A stretch of DNA of 64,000 nt from JAAFHB01 sp038236995 (GCA_038236995.1 JBBRZE010000014.1:1-64000), one strand, 5' to 3'. Shown: positions 27,640 to 35,379, counted from the first letter of the stretch. Made by a program: numbers and translations. Notes: generated by a model not told the origin, from the letters alone.

Positions 27640-28578
27640 TTACATCAGTGGCAATAAAGGCTTGATCTGTTCCCAGAAATCCTCATTCATCAGCCGTGCG
27701 CTTCCGATCATCGCCGATGTTTCCATCTGCACCGATAATTCGATGTTTATATTTAAATTCTTACTTTCAAGCATTGCCGAGAAAGCAGGTCCAAACAGGT
27801 TGTAAGCCCTGGTTATATTTCCGCCAAGCACCAGACAATCGGCATCGAATTTTTGAAGATAAGGAGCCAGAAATTCTCCTAGTAAAGCGCCAAATTCATC
27901 AAAAACCGCGTTAACATCCGGATTGCTAACAGCCTGCCTGGCGATCTCTTTTACACCGGGTAAGGTCTTGCCTGTTTTTTCAAAATATTTTCTGACAAAC
28001 CAACCGGTACAAAAGTAATCATTCGCGATGCTTTTGCTGTAGGGTATATTCCATAAACACCCGCCACGAGGAACGTCATTTCGTTCCAGAACCGGAATGC
28101 CAGATTCAATAAACGCAGCACCCAAACCGGTTCCCAATGTGATGGCGATCATTCTTTTGGAATTGCAGCTTTTACCTTTCCACGCGTCGCCGACGGCAAA
28201 TGAGGTCGCATCGTTGATAAAACGGATGGGCATATCTTCCGGTAAATCCAGCAGTTGTCTTAACCGGTCGGCAATGTTGATACCATACAGCTCTTCGAAT
28301 TTATTTACTTCGTGGGTAAACAGCGCAATACCGTTTGTATAATCGAAGGGACCAGGCATTGCAATGCCAATACCTGATAACTGATCTCTGTCAATGCCGG
28401 AGATCGATTTTTCGATGGCTGATTTCCAGGAATCCAATATATCGTCCGCAGAAGCCTTATTATCCACCACGCAACATGCTTTACCATTGCGAAGGACTGT
28501 TTCCTTCTCCATATCCATTGTGATTACACTGATATGACTACCACCGGTATCAGCACCTATCGCGTACTTTTTTTTCAT
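27640..28578 (-). CDS. ROK-family sugar kinase, non-canonical
   Basis: This 312-residue protein has the ROK ATPase core: GADTGGSH at 8-15, catalytic Asp123 in FINDATSFAVGD, ITLGTGLGAA near 146-155 and LVLGGNI near 249-255. ROK proteins phosphorylate glucose, mannose, N-acetylmannosamine or allose, or act as repressors; no DNA-binding helix-turn-helix precedes the core, so it is a kinase. Unusually, the CxCGxxGCxE zinc motif and the GH motif that contacts sugar hydroxyls are missing. In their place stands RGGCLWNIPYSKSIANDYFC (residues 171-190). The substrate is therefore probably not plain glucose. It is first in the cassette with the GRE and its activase. Confidence 0.85.
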   Translation of the reverse strand: MKKKYAIGADTGGSHISVITMDMEKETVLRNGKACCVVDNKASADDILDSWKSAIEKSISGIDRDQLSGIGIAMPGPFDYTNGIALFTHEVNKFEELYGINIADRLRQLLDLPEDMPIRFINDATSFAVGDAWKGKSCNSKRMIAITLGTGLGAAFIESGIPVLERNDVPRGGCLWNIPYSKSIANDYFCTGWFVRKYFEKTGKTLPGVKEIARQAVSNPDVNAVFDEFGALLGEFLAPYLQKFDADCLVLGGNITRAYNLFGPAFSAMLESKNLNINIELSVQMETSAMIGSARLMNEDFWEQIKPLLPLM

Positions 28579-28726
28579 AACCTGCCTTGTTCGTACTTTT
28601 TCAAAAGCTAAACCTATCTTCTATATCGCGATCGTTCATCAACAGCAATCTAAAATCTTAGCTTTAAACATCAAAAATAGAAATAAAAAATACAATCTAT
28701 TTACTGATTACAATATGCTGTCTGCT

Positions 28727-28865
28727 AACTTGTTTATAGGTCAGATAAATTCATTTATAGTCAGGGATGTTTATTGCACAAGCCAGGAAGTTGATGGAAA
28801 TTATTTTTTATAAATTGAACCAGAAATTGAATTGCCGGAAATAAGGTTTGACGCTTATTGTGAAG
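28727..28865. repeat. degenerate ~140-bp direct repeat, copy B
   Basis: This stretch aligns almost without gaps with 30962-31101 (139 against 140 bases). Shared landmarks in order are AACTTGTTTA, TAATTCAT-like, ATTTTTTATAAAT-like, AATTGAAT, and ACGCTTATTGTGAAG (ACACTTATTGGGAAG in the other copy). The last block also resembles the 3' end of the DUF1080 gene (ACGCCTATTGTGAAG, ending 24253). The two repeats bracket the small-gene block 28999-30891. Confidence 0.55.
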
Positions 28866-28892
28866 CAGCCATATATAGCCTATCCATCCGCC

Positions 28893-28942
28893 AAAAATCA
28901 CTGATTCTGAACCTGAAGAGGATTCGAAATCAGTGATTTTTT
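28893..28942. terminator. hairpin terminator, related to the one at 24283
   Basis: Perfect 14-base stem AAAAATCACTGATT / AATCAGTGATTTTT with a 21-base loop, flanked by A/T runs on both sides. It would end leftward transcription from the gene at 28999-29385. It shares the AATCACTGATT core with the terminator at 24283-24330, so a related hairpin flanks each end of the ROK-GRE cassette. Confidence 0.6.
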
Positions 28943-28998
28943 ATGGATATATTTATAAAGTGGACTTTTTAATCGCTTTAATAAATTAAAAATCAAAT

Positions 28999-29385
28999 CT
29001 ATAATAACTCATGCCACCAAGGCACATAAAAAAGAGGCATATAATCATGCCAACCAAACAAAAAAGAAAAGAAAATATGAACAGCTGGTCCCATAAGTAT
29101 AGAAACAGGAATAAAGAATAGCAGCTCACTTTTAGACATACGTAATACGAGAGGAGGAAGTACAAACGTCATAAAAGCAGGTAGACCATAAAAGATCCAC
29201 CATGGAACTCCTTGTCCGTGTGTAATCCGGGCAAATGTCATTCCCCCAACCACGACAATTAAAGCTAATATGACTATCTTAAAATTAGGCCGTTGAGTCC
29301 GTTTCCGCAGAGTAAAAAGAAGTAATACAACAAATACTATCAGTGCTACAAACATATACACAAGAAATTTCCCAATGTCATTCAT
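28999..29385 (-). CDS. small membrane protein of unknown function
   Basis: I do not recognise this 128-residue protein. It has about four hydrophobic segments: FLVYMFVALIVFVVLLLF at the start, then KIVILALIVVVGGMTFA, WWIFYGLPAFMTFVLPPL and ELLFFIPVSILMGPAVHIF. An aromatic C-terminus follows. It starts 19 bases after the gene at 29405-29890 and is on the same strand, so they are probably co-transcribed. Both are membrane unknowns in an accessory strip between two degenerate repeats. The family may be lineage-specific. Confidence 0.6.
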   Translation of the reverse strand: MNDIGKFLVYMFVALIVFVVLLLFTLRKRTQRPNFKIVILALIVVVGGMTFARITHGQGVPWWIFYGLPAFMTFVLPPLVLRMSKSELLFFIPVSILMGPAVHIFFSFLFGWHDYMPLFYVPWWHELL

Positions 29386-29404
29386 ATTACCAGGATTTAA
29401 GTGT

Positions 29405-29890
29405 TTATATTATTATATCAAATTTTATGATCGCTATTAATATTAAAAGAGAGATTAGTCCAATTGCGCCAACTGAAATAAAATCCTTAGCCGTTATCGA
29501 ACGTCTTTTTCGAGTGATTCTTTTTTTGAAAAACAATAGCTCTAAAAATGGCATCGTTACCAAAAAACCATATCCATAAAATGTGGTAGGTTGATACAAA
29601 TCGTTCATTGCTCCACGAATTAATCCAAAAAACAGATAGTCTGCAACAATGGCGATAATCAATACGATTATCGAATTATAAATCACTCCTGTTAAAATCT
29701 TTTGACCGTTATACCTGATCAAACAGTGGTATATTCCGAATCCCCATAACAAAGGCATAACTGTCAACATTAATCCAATCCCAAGATTTGCATTCATACT
29801 CCAGGGAAACCACAAAATCAAATTACCAGCCCAATACAAGGAGAATGCAACTGTCAAATTATAGATGAGCCATTTTGTATTTTCTTTCAT
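29405..29890 (-). CDS. small membrane protein of unknown function
   Basis: The 161-residue protein has about four or five hydrophobic helices, for example LIYNLTVAFSLYWAGNLIL, MLTVMPLLWGFGIYHCLI, VIYNSIIVLIIAIVADYLFF, and LISLLILIAIIKF. A basic KKRITRKRR stretch sits before the last helix. I cannot assign a family. It is 19 bases upstream of another small membrane gene and downstream of an exported unknown (74-base gap), all on the same strand. Nothing in the sequence points to a reaction. Confidence 0.6.
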   Translation of the reverse strand: MKENTKWLIYNLTVAFSLYWAGNLILWFPWSMNANLGIGLMLTVMPLLWGFGIYHCLIRYNGQKILTGVIYNSIIVLIIAIVADYLFFGLIRGAMNDLYQPTTFYGYGFLVTMPFLELLFFKKRITRKRRSITAKDFISVGAIGLISLLILIAIIKFDIII

Positions 29891-29964
29891 ATTAACTCCG
29901 ATAAATCTATGTAATGCATCTTTATTTTTCTATGCTTGGGCATAACGTTTTGGCACTTGGCGTT

Positions 29965-30552
29965 TTATAAGTCATCTAACGCTTTTGCCTTTATAATATC
30001 ACTATTGTTTTTGTCGTAATATGATAGGAAAACATAACAACTTATTAAACTAGTGTGCTCGATGGATAACTGAATACTGCCTTTGTCAGTTTCATAGGTT
30101 GTATAATATTTGCAGTTATCCATTTTAACTGAATGCATTCTTTCGCCATCGTCTCTTGGTTCTGAATATGTATCAAATTTCTCAACACTCTTTGATGGCT
30201 CGCCATATTTTTGTGTTAGCATTTCTTTCAGATCAAAGTAATTCCCGGAAAGCGCTGACCAGGTATCTCTCGCAGGAAGTATTACAGTTATTTTGCTTAC
30301 TAAATCTTTCTGCTTTAATGTGGCGACTCCGACAATACAATCTTTATACGCTGCAAAATCGCCTCTTAGCAAAGCAATACCATCTTCCGTTCCAACAAGG
30401 GTAAATCCGTTCTGTTTCATTTTTGAAACATACTCGTTGAGCGTTCCGTCAATCGGAACTCCCTTAAATATAAGGTGGTCTGACGACTGCGTTTGAGCAA
30501 ACGAAATCATTGTCGTTAATGCAACAATTACCGTGATTATTATTTTCTTCAT
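29965..30552 (-). CDS. exported protein of unknown function
   Basis: This 195-residue protein has a clear signal peptide (KKIIITVIVALTTMISFAQ). The mature part is short and mixed alpha/beta, with IFKGVPIDGTLNEYVSKMKQ near the start and YFDLKEMLTQKYGEPSKS in the middle. I recognise no family with certainty. It is the second gene, in transcription order, of the four-gene accessory strip on the minus strand (30589-30891 first, then this, then 29405-29890 and 28999-29385). Confidence 0.6.
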   Translation of the reverse strand: MKKIIITVIVALTTMISFAQTQSSDHLIFKGVPIDGTLNEYVSKMKQNGFTLVGTEDGIALLRGDFAAYKDCIVGVATLKQKDLVSKITVILPARDTWSALSGNYFDLKEMLTQKYGEPSKSVEKFDTYSEPRDDGERMHSVKMDNCKYYTTYETDKGSIQLSIEHTSLISCYVFLSYYDKNNSDIIKAKALDDL

Positions 30553-30588
30553 ACAATAATTTTTTATGCCCTTTATAATTGTTGATAT

Positions 30589-30891
30589 TTAATGATGTTT
30601 CGAGTTATGACAATCATGACATACAGATACGAGCCATTCGATAGGCTCTTTCCCAATATTCGTCTTTGCATATCTCATGTGATGGACTTGTGTTGCACGA
30701 GCACCACAATACACGCACCGCCAATTATCTCGCCTGAGCACTACATAACGCTTTCGCTTCCAATCATCTGACTTAAGATATTCGTTCCTGTAATAGTCTC
30801 TGCGCTGTTTTCGTTTTACATTGAATACCCACCTCTTAAATGCAAAGATGATTACTGCAATAATTAATAAAAGTAAAATCTGATATTCCAT
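30589..30891 (-). CDS. HNH nuclease-like protein with N-terminal membrane helix
   Basis: The 100-residue protein pairs a single N-terminal transmembrane helix (YQILLLLIIAVIIFAF) with a small HNH domain. Zinc-type cysteines are at 59 and 62 (RCVYCGA) and 91 and 94 (CHDC). The catalytic histidine pair is at 70-71 (VHHMRY), with HNSKHH at the end. HNH domains cut DNA in restriction, mobile and toxin systems. Membrane anchoring is unusual and suggests action on incoming DNA or a non-nuclease role. ATG 30891 is used because the upstream reading opens only at TTG. It heads the minus-strand small-gene strip. Confidence 0.7.
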   Translation of the reverse strand: MEYQILLLLIIAVIIFAFKRWVFNVKRKQRRDYYRNEYLKSDDWKRKRYVVLRRDNWRCVYCGARATQVHHMRYAKTNIGKEPIEWLVSVCHDCHNSKHH

Positions 30892-30961
30892 CGTCAATTT
30901 TCTTTTTCAACATTCAGTTTACTTTTCTTGAACGCGACATCATTTCTTCACGCTGACGTAC

Positions 30962-31101
30962 AACTTGTTTACAGGCCTGTTAATTCATCCTTAGCCAATT
31001 ACTGTTAGTTGTATAGGCCTGATAGTAGTAGTGCTTTATTTTTTGATAAATGCAAACATAAATTGAATAGCCAAACGTAAATTTCGACACTTATTGGGAA
31101 G
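30962..31101. repeat. degenerate ~140-bp direct repeat, copy C
   Basis: See copy B at 28727-28865: same length and the same ordered landmarks, with many substitutions. It includes the palindrome ACAGGCCTGT (30971-30980). The final block ACTTATTGGGAAG ends just before an in-frame TAG, as if it were the decayed tail of a coding gene. Confidence 0.55.
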
Positions 31102-31149
31102 TAGTATTTGTAAATCAAAAAATCATCGGTCTTAAACTTCCCACGACAA

Positions 31150-31185
31150 TAAGAAAAATAGCCCCAACCTGTAAAAGCCGGGGCT
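31150..31185 (-). terminator. intrinsic terminator of the DUF6261-like gene
   Basis: On the minus strand AGCCCC (31185-31180) pairs with GGGGCT (31165-31160) across a 14-base loop. It is followed by a T-rich tract, ATTTTTCTTATT. It lies 64 bases after the stop of the gene at 31249-31983. Confidence 0.6.
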
Positions 31186-31248
31186 AACGTTGCTGTTCGG
31201 TCGGAATTTCAACATCCGCATATATAGATTTGAAGGAAATTAACCGAG

Positions 31249-31983
31249 CTATTCAGTAGTTTTTGTCGCCTCTTTTTCGGCATTCTCAATACGTGTCGCA
31301 CGGCTACGCGCTATGGTTAAAGCGTCGGTAATAATTTCGTCGATCTTTTCTTCGATCGCGCCAAATTGAGCAGCATCTTTAAAATTATTGGTATTGATAT
31401 GGGCGAACAATCCCCTCAGGTAGGTGGTGACAGCTTCTTTTGAGTTTTTCACCAATGGAATATCAACACCAGCTTCTTCATCTATCTTGGAATGATAGAC
31501 TTTTTCGAAGTCTGCCTGCCTTGCTTTCAACCGTTCAAGCCAATCAGTGGCCGTAATGGTTGCAAGTGCCTCGCGGGCAGCTGGTCCGTCGAATTTTTCA
31601 AACAGCACATCCAGTTTCGTTGTTTCTGCGGCAAATGGCAAAGAGTAGATTGTATTACCTACAGCTTCCACAATTGCAGAAAGGTTTCTGGCGGCTTCTT
31701 CTTTTACGGCATCGCCACAGTTACAACTGGCGTGAATGTAATCGCGCAGACCGATGTGAGCACCGTCGCGTTTTTCGTCTGCAAACAGCAAGGCCGAGGT
31801 AAACTCACTGTTAAAGGTTCTCCCGAGTCCTCGCCGAAGGTCTCCGTTCGCTTCGATAATATATGCGCACAGTTTCATAAGATACTCATTGTCGCTTACG
31901 GTCATTTTGCAGGCTTCTGCAATGCGATTTGCAAGAGCATAAAGTTCATTGGAAGTCAAAAGTCTAAAAGGCAAAGTTTTCAT
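31249..31983 (-). CDS. DUF6261-like protein, function unknown
   Basis: The 244-residue protein is soluble, helical and rich in acidic residues, with no signal peptide or membrane segment. Its opening LPFRLLTSNELYALANRIAEACK and overall length fit the DUF6261 family found mainly in Bacteroidota; that assignment is from memory and only moderately sure. It has its own terminator and lies next to the 42-bp minisatellite, which begins about 200 bases upstream of its start. No function is known. Confidence 0.55.
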   Translation of the reverse strand: MKTLPFRLLTSNELYALANRIAEACKMTVSDNEYLMKLCAYIIEANGDLRRGLGRTFNSEFTSALLFADEKRDGAHIGLRDYIHASCNCGDAVKEEAARNLSAIVEAVGNTIYSLPFAAETTKLDVLFEKFDGPAAREALATITATDWLERLKARQADFEKVYHSKIDEEAGVDIPLVKNSKEAVTTYLRGLFAHINTNNFKDAAQFGAIEEKIDEIITDALTIARSRATRIENAEKEATKTTE

Positions 31984-32578
31984 ACAAATTTATTTTAGTT
32001 GTTATTAAAAATGAATGACTCAAAAAGGAAGGTGTAATTGTATTGTTTATACTCTAATCCCATACTATTGTTTCATAATAACAACTTTTTTTATTTGAAT
32101 TTTGAATTTATTTTTAGATTTGATGATTTTCCATTCTGAAAGGGATAAATTTAGGCTGATACTCCCCAAAATCGGGTTGAATTTGGCTTCTTCAAAACTT
32201 TGAAGAGTACAAATACATTTGCAACCGGCTTCTTCAAAACTTTGAAGAGACCAAACGCACTTGCAACCGGCTTCTTCAAAACTTTGAAGAGACCAAACGC
32301 ACTTGCAATCGGCTTCTTCAAAACTTTGAAGAGACCAAACGCATTTGCAACCGGCTTCTTCAAAACTTTGAAGAGACCAAATGCACTTGCAACCGGCTTG
32401 TTCAAAACTTTGAAGAGACCAAATGCACTTGCAACCGGCTTGTTCAAAACTTTGAAGAGACCAAATACACACCGGATTTGGCTGTTTTCAAAAACTGTTT
32501 ATGACGAAGCGCTCTCAAACACGACTGATTAATACTATTTTAGACTGCTGATGTTCGATTATTAAAAACCTCCATCTC
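31984..32578. other. intergenic region carrying the 42-bp minisatellite
   Basis: This 595-base spacer lies between the DUF6261-like and WG-repeat genes, which share orientation. About half of it is the tandem array at 32187-32475. The remainder is AT-rich with no clear promoter box. Reading frames across the array are open only because the unit is a multiple of three and lacks stops. Confidence 0.55.
32187..32475. repeat. 42-bp tandem repeat, seven units, each with a hairpin
   Basis: Seven units, strictly 42 bases apart (cores begin at 32191, 32233, 32275, 32317, 32359, 32401 and 32443). Each holds the near-palindrome TTCAAAACTTTGAAGA and the linker CCAAACGCACTTGCAACCGG, with a few C/T and C/G changes. 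The last unit has a 5-base deletion and a degenerate eighth palindrome follows near 32487. There are no spacers between units, so this is not a CRISPR. Substitutions fall without regard to codon position, so it is probably non-coding. Confidence 0.85.
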
Positions 32579-33016
32579 TTATTGATTGATTTCAATCATC
32601 TTCCACTTCCCGTTCTCTTTGACATGCGCCTGTCCTTTGTAACAGCAGGTTCCATGGTAGTTGTAAGCGTTTTCATAAATCAGCGGGATCACTTCCTTGC
32701 CGGATTTATCGATGAAACCATATTTATCACCCAGTTTTACAGCCGCATATCCGCCGATAAATTTCCAGGTATTATCATATTTCGGGGGGATGACCTCTTT
32801 CCCTTTTAGATCTACATAACCGTACTTTCCATTCAACCGGACAGCGGCCATTCCTTCCTCAAGTCCGTATGCCAGATCATATTTAGGGGCGATTTTCTCT
32901 CTCCCTTTTTCGTCTTTGTAACCATACTTGTCATTCGTTGCCGAATAAAAAGGAACCACCTGTGCTTTGAGCATTGTGCAGCAAAGCATTGTCAAAATCA
33001 GAAATACTATTTTCAT
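32579..33016 (-). CDS. WG-repeat exported protein
   Basis: This 145-residue protein has a signal peptide (KIVFLILTMLCCTMLKAQ) and then three or four WG-like repeats of the kind YGYKDEKGREKIAPKYD, YGYVDLKGKEVIPPKYD and YGFIDKSGKEVIPLIYE. WG repeats form compact beta structures, mostly of unknown function, sometimes in surface proteins. Start ATG 33016 is used because an upstream TTG adds only two residues. It sits 8 bases downstream of the GH92 gene on the same strand, so it is likely transcribed with it. Confidence 0.75.
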   Translation of the reverse strand: MKIVFLILTMLCCTMLKAQVVPFYSATNDKYGYKDEKGREKIAPKYDLAYGLEEGMAAVRLNGKYGYVDLKGKEVIPPKYDNTWKFIGGYAAVKLGDKYGFIDKSGKEVIPLIYENAYNYHGTCCYKGQAHVKENGKWKMIEINQ

Positions 33017-33024
33017 TTTCAATT

Positions 33025-35280
33025 TTATTTTTTTGCTTTTCCCGGTAAATCTTCAGCTTTGGTTCCCCACGTTTCAGACGGTTTGCTTCCCATTGTCAAA
33101 ACCAACTCTCCACCCTCCATAATGTCAGAATGCCTTATAAATGAACGCGTATAGAGCACGTTATTCAGCGTCGCCTTTTGGATATAGATATTTTGGTCGC
33201 TCAGGTTATCGACTTTAACCACAAAGTGTTTTCCGTTGCCCAGTGTTAAATCGGATTGTTCAGCCAACGGACTTCCAAAAACATATTCGCCGTTGGCAGG
33301 GTTCACCGGATAAAATCCGATCGAACTCAACACATACCAGGCGCTCATTTGTCCACAATCGTCGTTGCCGCAGAGGCCATTGGGCTTATTACTGTAAAAA
33401 TTAGTCAGAATGTGATGTACCTTTTCAGCCGTTTGAGAGGGTTTGCCCACATAACTGTACAAATAAGGAACATGGTGACTTGGTTCGTTGGAGAATTCTG
33501 ATAAACCATAGTATCCGTTATTTTTCCGTTCCCGAAATGGTTCGGGTGAATTGTACAACGTATCCAGTTTCCCTGCAAACTGATCAGCTCCGCCCATTGC
33601 CTGAATCAAACCATCCAAATCCTGCGGAACATACCAGGTATAAATCCACGCGTTTCCCTCCTGGAACCCGATTGATTCTTTGGGATTGAAAGGAACCATC
33701 CAGTTTCCTTTGGAATCCTTTGACCTGACAAAGCCGATCGAGGTATCGAATACATTTTTCCAGTAACCGCTCCGTTTGATAAATTCGGTGTAATCCGATT
33801 GTTTGTTCATCTTTTTGGCAACCTGTGCAATACACCAGTCGTCGAAGGCATATTCCACCGTTTTTGTGACACCGCGCTGCTTTGGATCAAGATCATCGGG
33901 CACATATCCGTATTGACGGTAGAAATCCGATTCGCGTATATCTTCGCTGGCAGTTGTGATCATCGCCTGATAGGCAAAACTGGCATCAAAACCTTTAATA
34001 TCCTTCAGAATCGCATCGGCGATGATCGGAACAGCATGATAACCAGGCATCACATTTGCCTCGTCGAAATACAACTCCCACGATGGAAGCAAACCATGTT
34101 GTTTGTAAAATTCAAGGTAGGAATTGATAATCGCCGGCAACCGCTCCGTCTGCGTCAATGTAAACAACGGTGCGGCGGCACGATAGGTATCCCATAGGGA
34201 ACTCAACGTATAGATATCTTTGCCCTTGTAGATCTGTTTATCAGCTCCCGTGTAATTACCCAGGGCATCGTCGAAACGAAATGGTGCAAAATAACAATGG
34301 TACGCTGCTGTATAAAAGGTCTGTTTGAATGCCGAATCCGAAGAAGTAACCTTTATTTTGCTGAGCTCTTTCTCCCACGCATCACTGGCATTCTTTTTTA
34401 CAGCATCAAAATTCCAGTCCTTTATCTCCTCTAATCCCGCCATTGCCCCATCTGTATTTGCAGAACTGATGGCTACTTTCATCAATATTTGTTCATCTTT
34501 TTTTGTCTCCGGAAATGAAAGATAAGCGCTCACCCTCACGGCCCGTGCTTCCTGCTTTGATTTGACCATTGTACTGTCTGCAAAAATCACCACATCGCCA
34601 ATCGGTTTGTTCGACCGCGCAGCGAAGTAAACGCAACGTTCGCCCACAAAACCAATCGATCGCCTGAATCCGACAATGGTGGTATCGTTGACTTTTTTGA
34701 AATAACACTCCAACGGCAAATCGCCATTGTGGCCGACCCTCGCTTCAGCGCCGTTACCCCAACCTAAATCGAGTTTGATGGCTGCAGATTTGCTTTCCGG
34801 AAAAGTATACCGATGCAGTCCGCAATGGACGGTTGCGGTGAGTTCTGCTTTTATATTAAAGGTTTTGAGCAACACGGAATAATAACCCGGTTTAGCAGTC
34901 TCTTCAGCATGTGAAAATTCGCTTCTGATGGTTTTGGGTGATGCTTCCGTATTGACCATTGGAAACACCGAAATATCACACAGATCTTCGGCACCGGTTC
35001 CGCTGTAATGGGTATGGCTAAAACCCTGGATGTGAATGCTGGTGTAGTGGTAACCGCTGCACCAGTTATAGCCGTGATCGCCATTATCAGGACTTAGCTG
35101 TACCATTCCAAACGGAACAAGTGCACCCGGAAAGGTATGTCCATCCTCATCGGTTCCGATAAAAGGGTTCACATAGCCGGTCAATCGTTCAGTTGGAGTT
35201 TGCCTGCATGCGACCATTGAGAGGATGGCAAGAAGGATCAGAAAGGAGAGAAGGGATTGCTGTTGTTTATCTGGTTTCAT
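33025..35280 (-). CDS. GH92-type exo-alpha-mannosidase lipoprotein
   Basis: The 751-residue protein has a lipoprotein signal (LSMVAC, Cys25) and the GH92 start GYVNPFIGTDEDGHTFPGA. The C-terminal half carries CGNDDCGQMSAWYVLSSIGF, part of the catalytic alpha/alpha barrel. GH92 enzymes are calcium-dependent exo-mannosidases acting on alpha-1,2/1,3/1,4/1,6-mannose. A second GH92 gene lies at 36900-39278, with the two sharing NPFxGTDxxGHTFPG. The pair frames the toxin-antitoxin module. The WG-repeat gene lies 8 bases downstream. Upstream is an unusual 15-bp repeat cluster. Confidence 0.88.
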   Translation of the reverse strand: MKPDKQQQSLLSFLILLAILSMVACRQTPTERLTGYVNPFIGTDEDGHTFPGALVPFGMVQLSPDNGDHGYNWCSGYHYTSIHIQGFSHTHYSGTGAEDLCDISVFPMVNTEASPKTIRSEFSHAEETAKPGYYSVLLKTFNIKAELTATVHCGLHRYTFPESKSAAIKLDLGWGNGAEARVGHNGDLPLECYFKKVNDTTIVGFRRSIGFVGERCVYFAARSNKPIGDVVIFADSTMVKSKQEARAVRVSAYLSFPETKKDEQILMKVAISSANTDGAMAGLEEIKDWNFDAVKKNASDAWEKELSKIKVTSSDSAFKQTFYTAAYHCYFAPFRFDDALGNYTGADKQIYKGKDIYTLSSLWDTYRAAAPLFTLTQTERLPAIINSYLEFYKQHGLLPSWELYFDEANVMPGYHAVPIIADAILKDIKGFDASFAYQAMITTASEDIRESDFYRQYGYVPDDLDPKQRGVTKTVEYAFDDWCIAQVAKKMNKQSDYTEFIKRSGYWKNVFDTSIGFVRSKDSKGNWMVPFNPKESIGFQEGNAWIYTWYVPQDLDGLIQAMGGADQFAGKLDTLYNSPEPFRERKNNGYYGLSEFSNEPSHHVPYLYSYVGKPSQTAEKVHHILTNFYSNKPNGLCGNDDCGQMSAWYVLSSIGFYPVNPANGEYVFGSPLAEQSDLTLGNGKHFVVKVDNLSDQNIYIQKATLNNVLYTRSFIRHSDIMEGGELVLTMGSKPSETWGTKAEDLPGKAKK

Positions 35281-35379
35281 TTATCGGAGCATGGGTTAGA
35301 GTCAGTTTATGAATGTACTTCGAATTGTTGATGATGAAAATAGATGTTTGGCTAAGCCATATCAAACTGCAATTTGCCT

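Larger units (their letters stand above)
28579..28998. other. intergenic region upstream of the ROK-GRE cassette
   Basis: This 420-base AT-rich stretch has no convincing gene. It contains degenerate repeat B (28727-28865) and a hairpin (28893-28942), reported separately. The leftward promoter for the ROK-GRE-activase cassette should lie between 28579 and about 28720. I could not fix a -7 box with confidence. Confidence 0.5.
30892..31248. other. intergenic region with degenerate repeat and terminator
   Basis: This 357-base spacer holds repeat copy C and the terminator of the DUF6261-like gene. The part nearest the HNH gene (30892-30961) should contain its promoter, but no clear -7 box was found. 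No gene is visible. Confidence 0.5.

Noticed and set aside
28999..31101. Integron cassette array
   Set aside because: Core-like AACGTTA motifs are present, but no full recombination site could be folded by eye and no IntI gene is in the window; kept only as a remark in a finding.
32065..32472. Repeat protein with 14-residue Cys-containing units read on the minus strand
   Set aside because: The 42-bp unit has no stops in any of several frames, and substitutions do not favour silent changes, so the open frames are a by-product of the minisatellite.
32187..32475. CRISPR array
   Set aside because: The repeats are head-to-tail with no variable spacers and no cas genes are nearby.
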